NCBI RefSeq assembly: GCF_014705715.1
Contig: NZ_JACXLC010000001.1
Location: 1,594,457-1,658,456 of the forward strand
Source of the DNA: Erythrobacter rubeus
GTDB lineage: Bacteria; Pseudomonadota; Alphaproteobacteria; Sphingomonadales; Sphingomonadaceae
Length of the DNA: 64,000 bases
Direction of reading: 5' to 3'
Position 1 is the first letter of the stretch. Each line of letters starts with the position of its first letter. The position numbers and the translations under genes are program-made. Shown in pieces: positions 26,966 to 34,878 of this stretch. The notes beneath the pieces were generated by a model, which was not told where the DNA came from, did no database searches, and saw only the letters and a list, made by a program, of their open reading frames with translations.

Positions 26966-27892
26966 TCAGCCGCCGACGGCAGCCGCAACCTCCGCTGCGA
27001 AGTCGCTTTCTTCCTTCTCGATGCCTTCGCCGAGCTGGAAGCGGACATAATCGACCAGCTTGATCGACGCGCCGGCTTCGTTTGCGGTGCGGGCAACGTA
27101 TTCTTCGACGGTCGCCTTGCCGTCTTTCACGAAGATCTGGCTAAGGAGCGCGTTTTCCTTGGCGTATTTCTTGACGGCGCCTTCGACCATCTTTTCCTGC
27201 ACGTTTTCAGGCTTACCGCTTTCGGCTGCCTTTTCCTGTGCAATGGCACGTTCGCGCGCGATTACGTCCGCATCGAGCCCGTCAGCGTTGAGCGCCTGCG
27301 GGAACATCGCCGCAGCGTGCTGGGCGATATCCTTACCGAGCGTCGCGAGAACATCATCGCTGGCGTCGCCTTCGAGAGCAACGATCACGCCGATCTTGCC
27401 GAGGCCGTCAGCCGCTGCGTTGTGCACGTATGGCACGACCGCACCTTGTTCGACCGACACGATGCGCATGCGGCGGATCTGCTGGTTTTCGCCGATGGTC
27501 GCGACATTGTCCGTGAGCTTGTCGGCGACGGTGCCGCCATCGGGGTAGCTCGCCGCCTTGAGCGCTTCGACATCGTCATTGTCGAGGGTCAGCGCGACTT
27601 CGGTCGTCTTGCGAACGAAATCCTGGAACTGCTCGTTCTTGGCGACGAAATCGGTTTCCGAATTGACTTCTACGGAAACGCCCTTGGTGCCTTGGACAGC
27701 AACGCCGACGAGACCTTCGGCAGCGGTACGGCTGGACTTTTTCTGAGCGGTGGCGAGGCCCTTGGCGCGCAGTGCATCGACAGCAGCTTCGATGTCGCCG
27801 CCCGCTTCGGTCAGCGCCTTCTTGGCGTCCATCATGCCCGCGCCGGTCTTTTCGCGCAGGGTCTTCACATCGGCGACGGTGAAATCAGCCAT
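26966..27892 (-). CDS. tsf: Translation elongation factor Ts
   Basis: EF-Ts recycles EF-Tu by exchanging GDP for GTP. The product from ATG at 27892 is 308 residues and starts [20 protein letters not shown], followed by MDAKKAL, the TDFV motif ([14 protein letters not shown]) and the C-terminal [12 protein letters not shown]. An upstream in-frame start at 27967 is not conserved in the family. It follows rpsB after about 105 bp, the normal order, and ends facing the phosphoesterase gene. Confidence 0.98.
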   Translation of the reverse strand: MADFTVADVKTLREKTGAGMMDAKKALTEAGGDIEAAVDALRAKGLATAQKKSSRTAAEGLVGVAVQGTKGVSVEVNSETDFVAKNEQFQDFVRKTTEVALTLDNDDVEALKAASYPDGGTVADKLTDNVATIGENQQIRRMRIVSVEQGAVVPYVHNAAADGLGKIGVIVALEGDASDDVLATLGKDIAQHAAAMFPQALNADGLDADVIARERAIAQEKAAESGKPENVQEKMVEGAVKKYAKENALLSQIFVKDGKATVEEYVARTANEAGASIKLVDYVRFQLGEGIEKEESDFAAEVAAAVGG

Positions 27893-27997
27893 TATTGAAT
27901 TCCTTCGGGGGTTTGGGCGCCGGGGCCCGTTACGGTCGCCCGGCGCGGTAGTTTTGAATTGTGACACGCATTTGAAGCGCGTCGCTAAAGATAAAGC

Positions 27998-28753
27998 TTA
28001 GGCTTCGGCAGCTGCTTCAGCAGGCGGCTCCGCCATTGCGCCGATGTCTTCGCCCGAATCCGCTTGCGCCCCGCCCTTACCGGCATTGGCTGCATCGCTG
28101 ATGGCCTGACAATAGAGGCGCACAGCGCGGCTCGCATCGTCATTGCCCGGAACGGGGAAAGCGATACCGGTCGGATCGACATTGGTATCGAGCACCGCGA
28201 TCACCGGAATTCCGAGCACAGCGGCTTCCTTGATGGCGAGGTCTTCCTTGTTGGCGTCGATCACGAACATCACGTCCGGAATGCCGCCCATGTCGCGGAT
28301 GCCGCCGAGCGACAGTTCGAGCTTGTCGCGCTCACGCGTAAGCTGCAGGACTTCTTTCTTGGTGAAGCCGCTGGTGTCGCCCGAAAGCTGCTCTTCAAGG
28401 GTCTTGAGACGCTTGATCGAACCGCTGATGGTCTTCCAGTTGGTGAGCATGCCGCCGAGCCAACGGTGGTTGACGAAGTGCTGGCCCGATGCGCGGGCTG
28501 CTTCGGCGATGGGTTCCTGCGCCTGGCGCTTGGTGCCGACGAACAGGACCTTGCCGCCCGAACGGACAGTCTGCTCGACGAAATCGAGAGCGCGCGCGAA
28601 CAGCGGCACGGTCTGCGACAGGTCGATGATGTGAACACCGTTGCGGTTGCCGAAGATATACGGCTTCATCCGCGGGTTCCAGCGGTGGGTCTGGTGGCCG
28701 AAATGTGCGCCGGCCTCGATCAATTGCTGCATGGTGACGGTGGTGCCCGCCAT
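27998..28753 (-). CDS. rpsB: 30S ribosomal protein S2
   Basis: S2 of 251 residues starting [20 protein letters not shown], with the expected [22 protein letters not shown] and [14 protein letters not shown] segments. The C-terminus has an Ala/Glu-rich extension ([11 protein letters not shown]) common in alphaproteobacteria. The frame runs open to 29059, but those extra codons overlap the LexA-box region and are not S2-like. The 5-prime region 28754-28931 must carry the rpsB promoter and possible leader autoregulation; no clear promoter could be assigned. Confidence 0.98.
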   Translation of the reverse strand: MAGTTVTMQQLIEAGAHFGHQTHRWNPRMKPYIFGNRNGVHIIDLSQTVPLFARALDFVEQTVRSGGKVLFVGTKRQAQEPIAEAARASGQHFVNHRWLGGMLTNWKTISGSIKRLKTLEEQLSGDTSGFTKKEVLQLTRERDKLELSLGGIRDMGGIPDVMFVIDANKEDLAIKEAAVLGIPVIAVLDTNVDPTGIAFPVPGNDDASRAVRLYCQAISDAANAGKGGAQADSGEDIGAMAEPPAEAAAEA

Positions 28754-28931
28754 AGGTAATTCCTTTCCGGTTGTTCCTCTGGAAAGCATGGAACCGCTGG
28801 CGGAGATCCCGCGTGCGGCACCGGTATGTGCGCCTTCCATGTGAATTTCGCCGATTCGGATGCTCCGATCCGGCGATGGCGGGGCCAATAGCGGGGCTTT
28901 CGCACAAAATCTAGTGCAATCGGACGATCCG

Positions 28932-28946
28932 GAACACAAGCGGAAC
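28932..28946 (+). promoter_or_regulatory. LexA-type SOS box 1
   Basis: GAAC, seven bases, GAAC. This is the exact complement of the direct-repeat LexA operator GTTC-N7-GTTC known in Rhodobacter and Caulobacter. It lies 87 bp before the ATG of the small membrane protein gene, just upstream of a TTGACT -35-like hexamer at 28955-28960. Confidence 0.72.
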
Positions 28947-28965
28947 AAAATGGCTTGACTGGGGA

Positions 28966-28980
28966 GAACACTTATAGAAC
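28966..28980 (+). promoter_or_regulatory. LexA-type SOS box 2
   Basis: A second exact GAAC-N7-GAAC match. It begins six bases after the TTGACT hexamer and covers the AT-rich CTTATA stretch, so a bound repressor would cover the presumed promoter core. The offset from box 1 is 34 bp, about three helical turns. Confidence 0.78.
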
Positions 28981-28990
28981 AAGTGATGCG

Positions 28991-29005
28991 GAACAAAGAT
29001 CGAAC
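28991..29005 (+). promoter_or_regulatory. LexA-type SOS box 3
   Basis: The third exact GAAC-N7-GAAC match, 25 bp from box 2 start to start. It ends two bases before the Shine-Dalgarno AAGGAA (29007-29012) of the small gene, so it probably lies in the transcribed leader or at the start point. Three boxes in 74 bp are far beyond chance for an eight-base pattern. Confidence 0.75.
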
Positions 29006-29018
29006 GAAGGAATTGACC

Positions 29019-29291
29019 ATGATCGCAGCAACGCTTTCCGTCCTGATATCGGTGGTCACGATTGCGACCGCGCTTGCCCTGGTCGATTTCTGGCTGCGCG
29101 CGAGCAGCGCCTATGCCTTGCTCAAGCGGCAGAGCGATCTGGTGAAGGCCGGCTTCGTTCCGCAGGTGGAGGCCCGGGTGGTCAGGCTTCGTCCTGCTGC
29201 ACCAAGAGGTTCGTCAGCGGCTACGCGTCCGTTTGCGACACGCCTTCCCCGCCGCGCATCATTGCCCGCTCGGCTGCGCGGCGCCGCTTGA
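29019..29291 (+). CDS. Small single-pass membrane protein under LexA boxes (candidate SOS effector)
   Basis: A 90-codon gene with no family I recognise. ATG at 29019 has AAGGAA six bases upstream. Residues 2-24 form one hydrophobic helix, followed by a basic amphipathic region ([13 protein letters not shown]) and an Arg/Pro/Ala-rich tail; the tail from about residue 68 overlaps the convergent pssA end by 71 bp. The three LexA boxes imply strong repression relieved by DNA damage. By analogy with small membrane division inhibitors of the SOS response (SidA in Caulobacter), a division-arrest role is possible but unproven. An alternative start at 28983 would place box 3 inside the gene. Confidence 0.65.
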   Translation: MIAATLSVLISVVTIATALALVDFWLRASSAYALLKRQSDLVKAGFVPQVEARVVRLRPAAPRGSSAATRPFATRLPRRASLPARLRGAA

Positions 29292-30099
29292 TCCTGCCAT
29301 ACTTGATCAAGGCGTAAGGCATCAGCGCGAGATAACCGGCGCTGATTGCCGTCAGTGACCACCACGGTTCCAGCAGCAAGGCGGCAAAGGCCAGCGTCAT
29401 GAACGCGATTAGCCATAGCCTGATGCCGCGGCGCGGACGGATGGCCGCCCAGCTCAGCGTCGCCATGTTGGAAATGAGCAGCACCGCCATCAGGCTGATC
29501 CAGATCGACAGGATGACCGGATCGCGGAAGAGCTCGATGCCGGTTTCCTGCCAGATATAGAACGGAGCGAATGCCAGCCCTGCCCCGACAGGTGCGGGAA
29601 CTCCGGTGAGAAACCCGGCAGATTTGTGCGGCTGCTCATCCACGTCGATCTGAGCGTTGAACCGCGCCAGTCGGAGTGCGCAGCAGATCGCGAAGGCAAG
29701 CGCCGCGAACCAGCCGAACCGGTCCAGCTCCTGCAGGGACCACATGTAGAGAATGAGCGCGGGCGCCATTCCGAAGGAGAGCGAATCCGCAAGGCTGTCA
29801 AGCTCGGCGCCAAACCGTGATTGCGCATTGAGTAGCCGGGCGATCCGGCCATCCAGCCCGTCAAGCACCCCGGCGAGGATTACCGCGAGGATGGCGAAGG
29901 ACCATTGCCCTTCGACTGCAAACCGGATGCCGGTAAGCCCCGAGCACAAAGCTGCCGCGGTGATCGCGTTCGGCAACATGGCGCGCAGGCTAAGCGGGCG
30001 CGCGTCGCCGATACTCTCGGCATCGTCATCCTCAGCCGCTTTCGGACCAAGCCGGGCACCGGATGGTCGGACAGAACCCTTGGGAGATGGTCTTTTCAA
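29221..30099 (-). CDS. pssA: CDP-diacylglycerol-serine O-phosphatidyltransferase
   Basis: PssA joins CDP-diacylglycerol and serine to give phosphatidylserine. The membrane protein has the CDP-alcohol phosphotransferase motif DGLDGRIAR followed by FGAELDSLAD. About eight hydrophobic segments and a basic C-terminal tail follow. The start is uncertain: no ATG fits after the psd stop, and the frame is open to 30240 inside psd. TTG at 30099 (292 residues) begins 22 bp after psd and is my preferred start. Psd, its pathway partner, lies immediately upstream. Confidence 0.9.
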   Translation of the reverse strand: MKRPSPKGSVRPSGARLGPKAAEDDDAESIGDARPLSLRAMLPNAITAAALCSGLTGIRFAVEGQWSFAILAVILAGVLDGLDGRIARLLNAQSRFGAELDSLADSLSFGMAPALILYMWSLQELDRFGWFAALAFAICCALRLARFNAQIDVDEQPHKSAGFLTGVPAPVGAGLAFAPFYIWQETGIELFRDPVILSIWISLMAVLLISNMATLSWAAIRPRRGIRLWLIAFMTLAFAALLLEPWWSLTAISAGYLALMPYALIKYGRIKRRRAAERAMMRGGEGVSQTDA

Positions 30100-30121
30100 A
30101 TCGCAAGCTCGGCAAAGCGGA

Positions 30122-30874
30122 TCACTGCGAAATACCCTCGAGCAGCCCTTGCGTGCCCATCTCGGCAAGAATCGTCTCGCCGGCAATGCAGCGCTGGCCA
30201 AGGAGGACCTTCGGATCCGTGCCCGCGGGAAGGTACACATCGACGCGGCTGCCGAAGCGGATAAGCCCCACGCGCTGCCCCTTTGCGACGGTGTCGCCCG
30301 GTTTTACCGAAGGCACGATCCGGCGCGCCACGAGACCTGCGATCTGGGTGAAGCCGATCTGCATACCGTCATTGCGCTCGACAAGGATGTGCTGCCGCTC
30401 GTTTTCCTCGCTGGCCTTATCAAGGTCGGCGTTGACGAATTTTCCGGGAATGTAGACCAGCCTGCGGATCGTCCCGGCAATCGGGGAGCGATTGATATGG
30501 ACGTCGAACACACTCATGAAGATCGAGATACGGGTGACCGGCCCATCGGGAAGCCCCGTATGACCCGAACCATCATCGATCCGAAGCTCGGGCGGCGGCT
30601 CAACCGTGGTAATGAGCGAAACGATCCCGTCCGCCGGCGCAACAATGGCGTTGTCCGCCTGCGGCACCACGCGCTCGGGATCCCTGAAAAAGGCAAATAC
30701 ACCCGCTGAAAGCAGTAGCAACGGCCAGCCGATGATCTCCCAGTCGAGGATCAAGAGCGGGACCAGGCTGATTGCCACGGCGATTATGCCATATTTACGG
30801 CCTTCGGGGTGAATCGGCGGCCAGCTCCAGCCAGCATCGCCGCGCCCCTGATTATCGAGAATTTCACCTGCCAT
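30122..30874 (-). CDS. psd: Phosphatidylserine decarboxylase proenzyme
   Basis: Psd converts phosphatidylserine to phosphatidylethanolamine. The 250-residue product from ATG at 30874 is a short-form (about 220-250 aa) decarboxylase. Self-cleavage is expected at Gly208-Ser209 in [12 protein letters not shown], where Ser becomes the pyruvoyl group; PADG at 80-83 and DVHINR at 124-129 are conserved. Two adjacent membrane segments lie at about 28-64. psd and pssA form an operon in reverse of the pathway order. Confidence 0.96.
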   Translation of the reverse strand: MAGEILDNQGRGDAGWSWPPIHPEGRKYGIIAVAISLVPLLILDWEIIGWPLLLLSAGVFAFFRDPERVVPQADNAIVAPADGIVSLITTVEPPPELRIDDGSGHTGLPDGPVTRISIFMSVFDVHINRSPIAGTIRRLVYIPGKFVNADLDKASEENERQHILVERNDGMQIGFTQIAGLVARRIVPSVKPGDTVAKGQRVGLIRFGSRVDVYLPAGTDPKVLLGQRCIAGETILAEMGTQGLLEGISQ

Positions 30875-31014
30875 GCCGTGCCAGATAGTCAGGCCGGCCC
30901 GCGCTCGCAAGCAAAGTGGGCCCGAGTTTTCGGATTATGTGCTGCCAACCCGTTGGGAATCGAGTAGGTTGGTTAGCCTTCCGCCTTGCTCCGCCGCCTA
31001 GAAAAGGTCGCCAA

Positions 31015-32145
31015 TCAGGCGACCTTCCGCACAAAAACGGTCCCGGCAGAGTAGCCCGCTCCGAAACTGCAGATCAGGCCGGTATCCCCATCTTTCAGAT
31101 CGTCGTTGTTGGAATGAAACGCAATGATGGATCCGGCGCTTGAAGTGTTGCCGTAGGTGTCGAGCACCGTTGGACTTTCATCATCATCCGCCTCATGCCC
31201 GAGAACGCGCTGCGCAATCAGCCGGTTCATCCCGGCATTCGCCTGATGCAGCCATAGCCGCCGCAAGGTCGCCGGGTCCATCTGCAGCTTCTCCGCCTCG
31301 TCGATGATCATCTGCGCGACCATGGGGACGACTTCCTTGAACACCTTGCGCCCCTCCTGAACGAAGAGCTTGTCGGCATTTCCCGCGGTGTCAGGATGTG
31401 CCCGATTAAGGAAGCCGAAATTGTTGCGGATGTTGTTCGAGAAGACGGTCTTCAGCTTGGTGCTGAGGATGTCCCAGTGCTGCGCCGGCGCGATTGCGGC
31501 GTCTTCGACCAGCACTGCCGTCGCCACATCGCCAAAGATGAAGTGGCTATCGCGGTCGCGCCAATTGAGGTGACCTGAGGTGATTTCCGGGCTCACCACC
31601 AGCACGCTTTTCGCGTTACCGGCGCGCACGTAATCTGCGGCGGTCTGGATACCGAAGGTCGCAGACGAGCAAGCGACGTTCATGTCGAACCCGAAACCAT
31701 CAATGCCGAGAGCCTGCTGAATCTCGATCGCCATCGCGGGATAGGCCCGCTGCATATTGGAAGCCGCGCAGAGCACAGCGTCCACGTCCTTCGCATCGCG
31801 ACCAGCGCGCTCCAAGGCCTGACGCGCAGCGATGACACCGATTTCCGCCATGATCGACAGCTGGTCGTTAGAGCGTTCGTCCCATCGGGGGCTCATGATT
31901 TCGGGATCGAGCACAGGCTCTTTCGCCATGACGTGACGCGATTTGATGCCGCTCGCTTTCTCGATGAATTCGACCGAAGAGGGTTGCAGCGCGTCGATAT
32001 CGCCCGCTTCGATCGCATCGGCATGCTGCGAATTGTAGCGCTCGACATACTCGTTGAAGCTTGCGACAAGCTCTTCATTCGAGATGGAGGCTTCTGGCGT
32101 GAATAGGCCGGTTGCGGAGATGACGGGGCGGTGAGTGAGCTGCAC
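31015..32145 (-). CDS. Beta-ketoacyl-ACP synthase III family protein
   Basis: A 376-residue thiolase-fold condensing enzyme. The catalytic triad is Cys159 (NVACSSATF), His in LHQANAGMN and Asn in YGNTSSA. It is longer than E. coli FabH (317 residues), mainly through an N-terminal insertion (residues about 25-60), and belongs to the long FabH-like subgroup. It probably condenses an acyl-CoA with malonyl-ACP to start or re-enter fatty acid synthesis; the primer is unknown. It stands alone, between psd and tRNA-Tyr. Confidence 0.88.
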   Translation of the reverse strand: MQLTHRPVISATGLFTPEASISNEELVASFNEYVERYNSQHADAIEAGDIDALQPSSVEFIEKASGIKSRHVMAKEPVLDPEIMSPRWDERSNDQLSIMAEIGVIAARQALERAGRDAKDVDAVLCAASNMQRAYPAMAIEIQQALGIDGFGFDMNVACSSATFGIQTAADYVRAGNAKSVLVVSPEITSGHLNWRDRDSHFIFGDVATAVLVEDAAIAPAQHWDILSTKLKTVFSNNIRNNFGFLNRAHPDTAGNADKLFVQEGRKVFKEVVPMVAQMIIDEAEKLQMDPATLRRLWLHQANAGMNRLIAQRVLGHEADDDESPTVLDTYGNTSSAGSIIAFHSNNDDLKDGDTGLICSFGAGYSAGTVFVRKVA

Positions 32146-32254
32146 GTTCTGCGTGACCTTTTTATCTTGGGGATGCGGGCAATAATCCTCTGCCCTCGCG
32201 CTCGCAAGAGCGAGTGCGGTATCCTATCCATCAAAATCGGAAGCTAAGGGCAAA

Positions 32255-32340
32255 TGGTGGACAGGGCTGGATTCGAACCAGCGTACGCTTGCGCGGGCAG
32301 ATTTACAGTCTGCTGCCTTTAACCACTCGGCCACCTGTCC
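32255..32340 (-). tRNA. tRNA-Tyr (GTA anticodon)
   Basis: A class II tRNA on the minus strand. Acceptor GGACAGG pairs with CCTGTCC, followed by A73 and an encoded CCA. The anticodon loop in CAGACTGTAAATCTG gives GTA, and a long variable arm (CCGCGCAAGCG) is present, as expected for tyrosine in bacteria. The T arm contains TTCGAAT. Confidence 0.98.
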
Positions 32341-32503
32341 ACACCATGCCTTGCAGGATTAGATCGCTGCGTTGCCGGGATTCGTGCCCCGTCCGATAGG
32401 ACCGGAGCGCTGCCGAGAGGCGCCCCTTTGGCGAAGCGACGCTTGCCTGTCAATGGGGCGGCTGGCAGGGGGCAGACGAAAGAACACGCAGAACGGAGAC
32501 AGC

Positions 32504-33295
32504 ATGGCCAAGGGTGATCGCAAACGCGCATTGAGAGGCCGCGCAGGACGGATGAAGGGCGGACGCGGATCCGGCCGCGCTTCGTCGGGACATGTGCGGC
32601 TGTGGGGCCGTCATCCGGTTGAGGCGGCGCTCAAGAACCCGGATCGCCAGCACCGCAAATTGTGGGCCACGCGGGACGGGATCGACAGCCTCGACGGCGA
32701 GCTTCCTCCCGATTTCCCGGTGGAATATGCCGACGTCGCCGACCTCGCGCGGCTGGTCGCCAAAGATGCCCCACATCAGGGGCTGGTGCTTGAGTGCGAA
32801 CCACTCGACGGCCTATTTCTCGACGATGTTGCCAAGGGCGATCCCGCCCGTCCCGTGGTCGTGCTCGACCAGGTGACCGATCCGCACAATGTCGGCGCGA
32901 TCCTGCGTTCCGCTGCGGCGTTCGATGCGGCCTGCATCGTCACGCAGGACCGGCATGCCCCTCCCGAAGGCGGCGTGCTCGCGAAATCCGCCTCCGGGGC
33001 TTTGGAGACTGTCCCATGGATCCGCGTCGTCAATCTCGCGCGCGCTCTGGAAGAGCTTGCGGAAGCTGGATATTGGCGGATCGGGATGGCGGGAGAGGCC
33101 GAGGAGACGCTCGCCGAGGCACTCCCAAGCGGGCCGGTCGCCATCGTGCTCGGAGCCGAAGGCGAAGGGATGCGCCACAACATCACTCAGCACTGCGATG
33201 CCCTCGCCCGCCTTCCGATTTCTTCTGCGATCGAAAGTCTCAACGTTTCCAACGCGGCGGCGATATCGTTATATGCGGCGGCAACCAGATCGTAA
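32504..33295 (+). CDS. rlmB: 23S rRNA (guanosine-2'-O-)-methyltransferase RlmB (TrmH/SpoU family)
   Basis: A 263-residue SPOUT methyltransferase. The three knot motifs are visible: VLDQVTDPHNVGAILRSA, VLGAEGEGMRH and IESLNVSNAAAISLY. An N-terminal substrate-binding domain (LWGRHPVEAAL) matches RlmB, which methylates G2251 in the peptidyl-transferase loop. The first 30 residues are very basic (Lys/Arg/Gly), an extension that may help RNA binding. ATG at 32504 has GGAG eight bases upstream; the frame is open back to 32372 without support. Confidence 0.92.
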   Translation: MAKGDRKRALRGRAGRMKGGRGSGRASSGHVRLWGRHPVEAALKNPDRQHRKLWATRDGIDSLDGELPPDFPVEYADVADLARLVAKDAPHQGLVLECEPLDGLFLDDVAKGDPARPVVVLDQVTDPHNVGAILRSAAAFDAACIVTQDRHAPPEGGVLAKSASGALETVPWIRVVNLARALEELAEAGYWRIGMAGEAEETLAEALPSGPVAIVLGAEGEGMRHNITQHCDALARLPISSAIESLNVSNAAAISLYAAATRS

Positions 33296-33319
33296 GTTTA
33301 TGGGGGGATAACGGGGATC

Positions 33320-34216
33320 ATGATCAGAAACACATCCACACGGACCCGCGCGGCAGGCTTGCTCGCCGCGTTCTCATTACTCCTGACAGGGTGCTTTATC
33401 ACTCCGGGCAAGTTCACATCCGAACTCGCGATCAGCGAGGATGAAAGCTTCAGCTTCACCTATGAGGGCGAGATATTCTTCCTCGGCCTGTCCAGTCTGG
33501 CGCAGATGGGCGCTGCTTCCGACGAGTTCGAGCCATCCGATTGCTATGACGACGACACTTTCGAAACTCGCGAGTGCACCGAGGCCGAACTGGCGGAGCA
33601 ACGCGCAGAATGGGATGCCGGTGCAGAAGCACGCGAGACCAAGGCCAAGGAACAAGCCGCGCAGATGGCCGCTGTCACTGGCGGGATCGACCCAACCGAT
33701 CCGGAGGCGACCGCGGAACTCGCTCAGTTGCTGCTTCGTCACGAAGGCTGGGACCGCGTCGAAGACAAGGGCAATGGCGTGTTCGATGTGAGCTACCGCG
33801 TGAGCGGGAAACTTACACACGACTTCCTCTTCCCTGTGATTGAGGATGTTCCCACCACGAACCCCTTCGTTCAGATGATCATTCGCGATGATCGGATAGT
33901 GCGCATCAATGCACCGGGCTTCGCTGCGCAGAACGGGGACAACCCGATGAGCGCCATGATGGGCGGTATGGGCGGGCTTGCCAGCCTTGCCGGAATGGCT
34001 GCGCTCGGCGAAGGCAAAGACAGTGACAAGGCCCTCGCCGATATTCCCGAGCTCGAAGGGACGTTTACGATCCTGACACAGGGCGACATGGAAATTCGCG
34101 CCAACAACACGGATGAAGGCGCGAGCGAGACCGCGACCGGGAAAATGCTCAGCTGGGAAGTGTCACAGCGCAGCACCGATGTTCCTACCGCCTTGATTGC
34201 CGTGCGCGGAAACTGA
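33320..34216 (+). CDS. Putative lipoprotein of unknown function
   Basis: A 298-residue protein with a lipoprotein signal peptide; the lipobox LLTGC places the acylated cysteine at 25. I recognise no domain. The body starts with beta-strand-like sequence (FTSELAISEDESFSFTYEGE), contains a Cys pair around DCYDDD and RECTEAE, an acidic helical middle and a Met/Gly-rich segment (about 208-222). It starts 24 bp after rlmB and may share its transcript. A strong terminator follows. Confidence 0.8.
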   Translation: MIRNTSTRTRAAGLLAAFSLLLTGCFITPGKFTSELAISEDESFSFTYEGEIFFLGLSSLAQMGAASDEFEPSDCYDDDTFETRECTEAELAEQRAEWDAGAEARETKAKEQAAQMAAVTGGIDPTDPEATAELAQLLLRHEGWDRVEDKGNGVFDVSYRVSGKLTHDFLFPVIEDVPTTNPFVQMIIRDDRIVRINAPGFAAQNGDNPMSAMMGGMGGLASLAGMAALGEGKDSDKALADIPELEGTFTILTQGDMEIRANNTDEGASETATGKMLSWEVSQRSTDVPTALIAVRGN

Positions 34217-34246
34217 CGCGAGACGCAAATCCAAGTTCGCACAAAA

Positions 34247-34285
34247 GAACCCCGCCGGGCGCGATGCACGGCGGGGTTCTTTTTG
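34247..34285 (+). terminator. Bidirectional rho-independent terminator
   Basis: An 11-bp perfect stem, GAACCCCGCCG with CGGCGGGGTTC, encloses an 11-base loop and is followed by TTTTT on the plus strand. On the minus strand the stem is followed by TTTTG. It therefore serves both the lipoprotein gene and the convergent HU gene. Confidence 0.9.
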
Positions 34286-34331
34286 GTCGGCGTTCCACCC
34301 TGCGCCGACAGGTATTCAACCGATCGCAGCC

Positions 34332-34604
34332 TTAGTTGACTGCGTCCTTCAGGCCCTTGCCTGCTTTGAATTTCGGCTGGTTCGATGCCTTGATCGTCAT
34401 CGGTTCACCTGTGCGCGGGTTGCGCCCGGTCGATGCCTTGCGGCGCGCCACGGAAAAGGTTCCGAATCCGACCAGTCGCACTTCGTCACCGTTCGACAGC
34501 GACTTCGTAATGGCATCGAAAACGCCTTCGACGGCGCCTGCTGCATCATTCTTCGAAAGTCCGCTAGATTCGGCAACTGCACTGATCAGATCATTTTTGT
34601 TCAT
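34332..34604 (-). CDS. hup: DNA-binding protein HU
   Basis: A 90-residue HU-family nucleoid protein, starting MNKNDLISAVAESSGLSKND and containing GFGTFSVARRKASTGRNP, the DNA-wrapping arm signature. The C-terminus KFKAGKGLKDAVN is typical. GAGGGG lies nine bases before the ATG at 34604; the frame is open far upstream but that part is not HU-like. It lies downstream of lon on the same strand, the common lon-hup order, with a 274-bp spacer and its own promoter. Confidence 0.97.
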   Translation of the reverse strand: MNKNDLISAVAESSGLSKNDAAGAVEGVFDAITKSLSNGDEVRLVGFGTFSVARRKASTGRNPRTGEPMTIKASNQPKFKAGKGLKDAVN

Positions 34605-34679
34605 TCTGAGAACCCCCTCAAATTTTTCTAGAGCATATTTGTTATGTGGTTCCGGTGAATCGCTTCTCCGAAAGCGCGT

Positions 34680-34709
34680 AGGTTGAGCCCTTTTTCGGGG
34701 GTCTGTCAA
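34680..34709 (-). promoter_or_regulatory. Probable hup promoter region
   Basis: On the minus strand a perfect TTGACA (34704-34709) lies about 100 bp before the hup ATG. The expected -10 position 17 bp downstream reads TCAACC or AACCTA, a weak match, as is common in alphaproteobacteria. The assignment rests on the -35 box and position only. Confidence 0.4.
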
Positions 34710-34878
34710 AGGCAAATAACGCGGAAAAGCGCCGTTTTTAGGCAATTGGTAAGCATTTGCGACGAACCGAGCGTCATCGCCGCGCGGAGCCATGCGCCAA
34801 GCTGGGTATTTTAGGACAGCCGCTTTGCAATCGGCAGCCCAGGCGGAGATGTGCTCCTCGCCCAGGCCGCAAAAAGCA

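Noticed and set aside
32214..32399. Plus-strand ORF containing WIRTSVRLRGQIYSLLPL
   Set aside because: It is the translation of the antisense of tRNA-Tyr, a well-known false protein call.
34590..34610. GTTC-N7-GAAC near the hup start
   Set aside because: It is an inverted, not a direct, repeat and so does not fit the alphaproteobacterial LexA box.
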